Assembly (NCBI RefSeq): GCF_036373705.1
Contig: NC_089866.1
Span: 2,008,501 to 2,072,500, forward strand
Length of the DNA: 64,000 bases
Direction: 5' to 3'
Source: Amia ocellicauda
Taxonomy: Eukaryota; Chordata; Actinopteri; Amiiformes; Amiidae
The position numbers were made by a program, and so were the translations under genes. The notes below the pieces were generated by a model. That model searched no databases. It was not told the DNA's origin and saw only the letters and a program-made list of their open reading frames with translations. Each line of letters starts with the position of its first letter. The stretch's first letter is position 1. Below are positions 59,847 to 64,000 of this stretch, in pieces.

Positions 59847-60437
59847 TAGAGAGAGACAATAAATTATATGTACTGTTACTTTTTTTTTTTTTCCTTTTGC
59901 TTACCTTTTATTATTTTTCTATGTATGTAATATTAACTGCTTTGGTAACACTACAGAACTGTTTGTCATGCCAATAAAGCACCCTTGAATTGAAAAACTG
60001 AACTGAAATTGAGAGAGAGAGAGAGGGGGAGGCCTGTCACATTAGGAGAGGACCCATCACCTAACAGGACAGGACTCATACGTGTAGCACTGCTTGGGTT
60101 TTGATATTATTATTAATAATAACAATATGCGTTCAAGTGATGCTGAAACACTCAGATGTCTGAAACGCAATTTAACTTTTTTGTTTAAAGTTTGTAACTA
60201 CAGCTAAATTACTTTCTCTGGGGAGAGTGAGCATAAAAACAGAGACTAGCGCTTCGCCGACGTGTGTGCATCCCACACCTATCAATTATAACCTTACACC
60301 AACAGCAACGATCTGCTCCACACGTGTGTTCATTTACTCCTGGACTCGGCACGTATCGACAAAGACACCGGTGTTTGTACACAGTGATATTGCTGGCCAC
60401 TTTGGACCCGTGTCCCTCACCTGTCTGTCGCTAACAT
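54093..60437 (-). CDS. tedc2: Tubulin epsilon and delta complex protein 2, complete
   Basis: TEDC2 works with TEDC1, delta-tubulin and epsilon-tubulin to build or stabilise the triplet microtubules of centrioles. Exons: 60421-60437, 59239-59337, 58804-58859, 58039-58588, 57783-57833, 57237-57315, 56846-56978, 56074-56175, 54468-54655, 54093-54239. They total 1422 nt, or 473 aa (human 433). An N-terminal charged helix (residues about 7-36, REEEERLQQSIRRCRTLL) matches the family's coiled coil. VDLLERVLEKALRVR follows at about 69-83. A long low-complexity Ser/Pro/Thr linker fills exon 4. FTLKEHG at about 235 matches FTLKEKG in the human protein. The C-terminal half has ECESVLTLEGLEGALSDLL and LKELEGLRLKVDILRQQTRL. 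The protein ends SEAD. Exon 5 uses an acceptor ending GGAG rather than the nearby GGCAG; only this choice restores the family sequence LQLPAVWRK. Confidence 0.92.
54656..56073 (-). other. tedc2 intron 8
   Basis: The largest stretch without coding sequence in the second half of tedc2. It is AT-rich, with no repeats or exons that I can support. Confidence 0.6.
59808..59841. repeat. (AT)n microsatellite in tedc2 intron 1
   Basis: A run of TA dinucleotides of about 34 bp, directly before a LINE-like 3' tail. Confidence 0.95.
59875..60000 (+). mobile_element. Probable retrotransposon 3' tail
   Basis: The words GTTTGTCATGCCAATAAAGC and ACCCTTGAATTGAAAAACTG recall the 3' end shared by many fish LINE/SINE copies, including an AATAAA and a degenerate (GAATT)-type tail. 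The body of the element is absent. It lies antisense in tedc2 intron 1. Confidence 0.5.
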
Positions 60438-60760
60438 GGCGAGAGTGTCCGGGCAGGGAGTCCGCGGCCGCCCGGCAGTTGAATCCTCCGCGCCGACTTC
60501 CGCAAACAACGGGCTGCGTCGGGTCCTGACGCGCGCAGGTGGCCAGCACTTTGCCTGATCACTTTCAGCCAAACCGGGGGACGTCTGTCTGTTTCCCTTC
60601 CTCAGCAAGCGGAGTGACTTTCCACAGCAACACATCCTTCATCTTAAACCTGCTCCAGTGCAGGCCAACTGCGAGAGCCGATCTGTGCAGAAGAGCTCGT
60701 CCCAGTGACAGCATTGGCAGACCCTCCAGCATGGCAGCGCCCTTCTTTAAGATCAAGAGC
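60438..60760 (-). promoter_or_regulatory. tedc2: tedc2 upstream region
   Basis: GC-rich sequence with several CpGs immediately upstream of the short first coding exon, with no TATA box. It is taken as the promoter by position. I found no distinctive factor sites. Confidence 0.4.
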
Positions 60761-61538
60761 ACATTCAATCAGATCAGCGTCGTAGAGCACTTTGAGCCAA
60801 GATGCATTGCCTCATTCCGGGGTATTATAATTTGCTGCTGCTGCTTCGGGGTTATATGCAATGTAATGAATAGATGACCCCATTGTTATCGTTTTTACCA
60901 GGTAGTCTACAGTATGCAGAGATCTTCAACGTCTGCAGTCAGAGCCAAGGCACCTCAGGACCAACTTAGACTTTAATGATCCCTTACATGAAATTAAAAA
61001 TGAGCTGCAATTCAGCAACTGATGCAAATAATTCATCATCCATGACTTGACCTCAGACTCGAACTGTTATTCCCATGTGATCTGTGACTCCACCTGCCTC
61101 ATTTCAATGTCTATGACAGTGATTCCAGGAAGGTGTAGGAAATCTTACTGAAGCAATTGTTTTGGACACGTTTGTTCTGTGTCGTGATCTAACAGTGTTC
61201 ATCTCATAGGTCATTGTGATGGGATCCTACTTGGAGACAGAGGCTGCGTATGTAGACCCTTCTTCGTGAACCCATACCCAGAATCAGCACCATGGGCCCA
61301 AACACGCTTCAGTGTGGTTCTAGCAGGGATGAGAGTCTGAATTGAAATGACATTGGGGCGACTACAGTCAGGTCTACGTGGTCTGAGGGTTGCACCAGAC
61401 AGAGCCTGTGACATTGTTGTTGGGTGCATTACTTTTGTGCCTCTCTGGCTTGTTAACATTCCCACAGTTTTCATAAGCATTGCCACCAGTGAGCAAAAAC
61501 ACGCCAACACAAAGAACAACATGTTGTAAAATAAATCC
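60761..61538. other. Spacer between the SANT gene 3' end and tedc2
   Basis: No gene that I can support. A minus-strand open frame at 61211-61522 has no recognised domain. Transcription from the SANT gene runs toward the tedc2 promoter. Confidence 0.45.
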
Positions 61539-61544
61539 TTTATT
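61539..61544 (-). terminator. Poly(A) signal of the SANT-domain gene
   Basis: The minus strand reads AATAAA about 110 nt beyond the stop, followed by a T/GT-rich stretch (GGATTTATTTT, then TTGTTCTTTGTGTTGG). Confidence 0.65.
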
Positions 61545-61653
61545 TAGAAGTTCCCGGATGGTCCTGTTGAAGAGAAAGCAGATTGATCGTTGGTCCAGTT
61601 GTAATTCTGACAGAGCACACATCTCAGAATGGGGTTTTAAGACAAAAGCCTCT

Positions 61654-63220
61654 TCACGTGGTTACACTTACATCCAGCAGCTGTTTATCAAGCAACTGCA
61701 TCTCTTTCTCTAGTTTTCGCATTTTCAGCTGCCGATAAGAGATCTCCTGCTCCAGGTAGCGCTTGTAGAGAGACCGCATGTCTTCCTGGCTTTCTGCGTT
61801 TCTCTGAAAAACAGTTCAGAATTCAGTTTAATACGGTGTTGGTCACAGTCTTGCCTCTCCCGACTACAAAAGCACGGGTAGGTCTTGAATGAGCATCACC
61901 TCTCTGTTCCCAGCAGGTCCGGGCTCAGCATACTCTGGGTGTGGTTCGGTCCCCTAAAGAAATACAAGGTTCAGTCCAATGCACCACTCGATGGAGAGAT
62001 CGTTTAATCATCTGTGATTAGCATAGCTTTTAACTCCTCGGGAACAGAGCACACATATGGTCTCAGCAGTCTGCTACAGAATTAGGAATAATAGGAACTC
62101 TGGAACAACTGCATCTGTTTTAGAGAACACAACCAATGTAGATATACACATTTCTATATCTATATCTATACACAAACACACACACCTCATGTAATGGTTC
62201 ATATAGAGAGCCGTTACACGAGAGACCAGGTACTCACTTCACTAGATTCCTCCTCTGGGTCCACAACGATTATTGGCGGCTGCAGCAGGGTCACTGAATG
62301 TCCGGTCACTGCAAAAACATGATGCAGTCTGTGTCATTACCTCGACTAAACGCGGAGGAAGCCCCCCAAGACGGAGACGCACTTACTTTTGGCGTATGAG
62401 TGCCTCAGGCAGCTGGCAGGCTCTACACAGGAGCTGCCCCCAGCGATGCCCCACTTCATGGGCCTGCCCCCATCCTGCTGCAGGGCCAGCGGCTCCACGG
62501 ACTTCACTTCAGGGCTCTCGGGTCTCTCTTCTTCCGTCTTCTGCTGCTTCACCCTCTTCTTCGCTGGGATTATAAATCACAGCTCACTGGCAAGTCATTC
62601 TACACTTTGTCAAACTACTTTGGGTCCTTGGAAGGCGCTATACAAGTCCCATGTGTGATTATGACATGCCATAATGAGCATACTTACCGCTTTGAATAAT
62701 GTTCTTGTACTTCACTTTCACCTGCTGCCAAGTGCGTTTAATGCCCATTGGATTTTGACTGCATGACAAATTTGATACAAGAGTCATTGATTTGGCTACA
62801 AAAAGTGAAAAAAACAATTATATCAGACAGATTAATTAGTACAACATAATGCAGTATTAGATTTTTTTTAAAAAAGGTCAAATTATGAGAAAACAATAGA
62901 GCTAATCATTCTCATGCAGCAAACTCCCAGTCCATATTACACCCCATCACTACAAGAGTGCATATTTACATTGGAGGCGTGTGAAATTAATATTGGGCTA
63001 AATACATAGCCTGTGCATTATTATTATTATTAACAAACATTTTAAAACTAACGTACGCATTGAGCCTATCTGCGATGTGCTGCCACGCTTCCTCTCTGCT
63101 CTTGGCCGCGGCTGCAGTGTTGCATTTCGCCGTGATGATGGATTTATACTCCTTATAACTTTCCAGGAGCAGGTCCTGCTCACTCAGACTGAAGAAAGTG
63201 GCTCTCTGTTTGGACGTCAT
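61654..63220 (-). CDS. Myb/SANT-like DNA-binding domain protein (transposon-derived family)
   Basis: Six exons with intact phases: 63057-63220, 62688-62758, 62387-62563, 62238-62308, 61900-61953, 61654-61803. They total 687 nt, or 228 aa. Residues about 5-80 form a Myb/SANT-like domain (FSLSEQDLLLESYKEY, then EEAWQHIADRLNA, then KRTWQQVKVKYKNII) with the conserved tryptophans. The middle is acidic and low-complexity. About 188-222 is a basic-acidic coiled coil (LEQEISYRQLKMRKLEKEMQ). This is the plan of the NAIF1-like proteins abundant in fish, which descend from the Myb-like partner of PIF/Harbinger transposase. Introns, intact frame, own poly(A) site and a CpG-rich promoter favour a host-type gene. 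No HARBI1-like nuclease or inverted repeat was seen nearby. A sequence-specific DNA-binding role is inferred; targets are unknown. The ATG at 63218-63220 is the first in frame. Confidence 0.85.
62600..62665 (+). mobile_element. LINE (L2-type) 3' tail fragment
   Basis: The words TACTTTGGGTCCTTGGAAGG and CGCTATACAAGT recall the conserved 3' end of L2-like LINEs and their SINE partners. The fragment is about 65 bp, antisense in intron 2 of the SANT gene. Confidence 0.5.
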
Positions 63221-64000
63221 GTCTCGCACAGACCATTGTTTCAAACCCCCGCTTGGTACGGCAGCGCCAGCACGCCCAGCCGCCCGGCGCCCCGTGTCCT
63301 AATCGCGGGGACGAGTCGAGCCTGTCCTCCGCTCGCCGCTCGGGACCTGCGATAGTCACACTTCCATCATCGGGTTAATTTAATCCGGCTAACGTCCGAT
63401 TAACCTGAATTTGTTAAACCAGCTAGGAGGAAGAGGGCCCTGGCAGGACCCGCGACATCCTGTACCGTGATCCGAAGTGCCATTAATCCGCATTCACTTC
63501 AATATCGATGACACTGCGTGTGTTAGCGTGCAGATTATTATTACGATTATCCCCCGGGCGAATCGTGTGTGTTGTGCTTCTGTAGGTGTTTTTTTAATTG
63601 AACTACTTGTAGGTCTCTGCCAGGACCCGAGCCCCGTCTGTCCGCCGCACAAAGCCGCTCAGCGCAGACGAGCCGCCGGGGCCGGACGGCAGGTGTCCCC
63701 GGGCCACCGTGTCGCACAGCGCATGCAGAAGCTTCAGTCGATCCGATTGCAAAGCGCAGACACGATGTCCGTGGCCCTGCATGTCTGAAAATGACTGTTT
63801 GCGCTCCGAGCTGAAATCCCGCTGCGGCAGACCCGGGCCGGGGCGAGATCTCGCGATAACACGCTGCAACTATGGAAACGGCAGACGCAGACAGTTTAAT
63901 AACTTTAAAACCCAAAACCCGGGCCGCCGGGCAAACACACCCACAACACTGACTGCGTTTCAAATGGAGCCCAGCCAAGCAGCAGGCGCCGCGGTGCCCG
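63221..64000. promoter_or_regulatory. CpG-rich region upstream of the SANT gene, possible divergent promoter
   Basis: GC-rich, CpG-dense sequence. TCTCGCGA, a known motif of TATA-less CpG promoters, lies at 63849-63856. Plus-strand ATGs in fair context occur at about 63871 (frame closes after about 27 codons) and 63965 (MEPSQAAGAAVP, open to the window end). The latter could be the start of a plus-strand gene that continues to the right, but 12 codons are too few to say. Confidence 0.4.

Noticed and set aside
61211-61522. Possible HARBI1-type nuclease next to the SANT gene
   Set aside because: Translation in the frames examined gives none of the conserved catalytic words of Harbinger nucleases.

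Overview
The window is vertebrate nuclear DNA, most likely from a ray-finned fish. Its genes are split into many short exons with GT..AG boundaries. The mobile elements are of fish type: a Tc1-like transposon, CR1-like LINE 3' ends, a hAT-type MITE and a Harbinger-like repeat. The gene order ABCA3 - CCNF - TEDC2 is the one found on human 16p13.3. The sequence alone does not show which fish lineage it is. Every confident gene reads on the minus strand.

Layout, left to right. (1) 1-10.9 kb is the 5' third of abca3: ten coding exons giving about 487 of about 1700 residues. Both nucleotide-binding domains lie beyond base 1. Its CpG-rich promoter is near 10.3-10.9 kb. (2) 11.8-29.4 kb is a complete ccnf (cyclin F) gene: 17 coding exons, 770 aa, a long 3' UTR, and a CpG-rich promoter with five CCAAT boxes and a CHR-like site. 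Its introns hold CR1 fragments and a nested inverted-repeat composite. (3) 30-47.5 kb has no gene I can support. It holds microsatellites, a 41-bp minisatellite, a decayed mariner/IS630-type transposase, an internally deleted Tc1 element and one stretch that looks like a non-coding regulatory block. (4) 49.06-49.44 kb is an intronless TMEM100-family gene with a CRE/CCAAT/TATA-type promoter. (5) 54.1-60.4 kb is a complete tedc2 gene: ten coding exons, 473 aa. (6) 61.65-63.22 kb is a six-exon gene for a 228-aa Myb/SANT-like DNA-binding protein of a transposon-derived family. (7) 63.2-64 kb is a CpG-rich shared promoter region.

The genes do not form one pathway. ABCA3 exports phospholipid into lysosome-related organelles. 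Cyclin F is the substrate receptor of an SCF ubiquitin ligase in G2 and at centrosomes. TEDC2 supports centriolar triplet microtubules with delta- and epsilon-tubulin. TMEM100-family proteins are small two-pass membrane proteins. Reading frames were checked across every splice junction of the four multi-exon genes, and exon lengths sum to whole codons in each complete one. I saw no CRISPR array, operon, rRNA, tRNA or unknown multi-gene system. The points most worth following are the TMEM100-like paralogue, the promoter architectures, the transposon-derived SANT gene and the nested repeats in ccnf intron 15.
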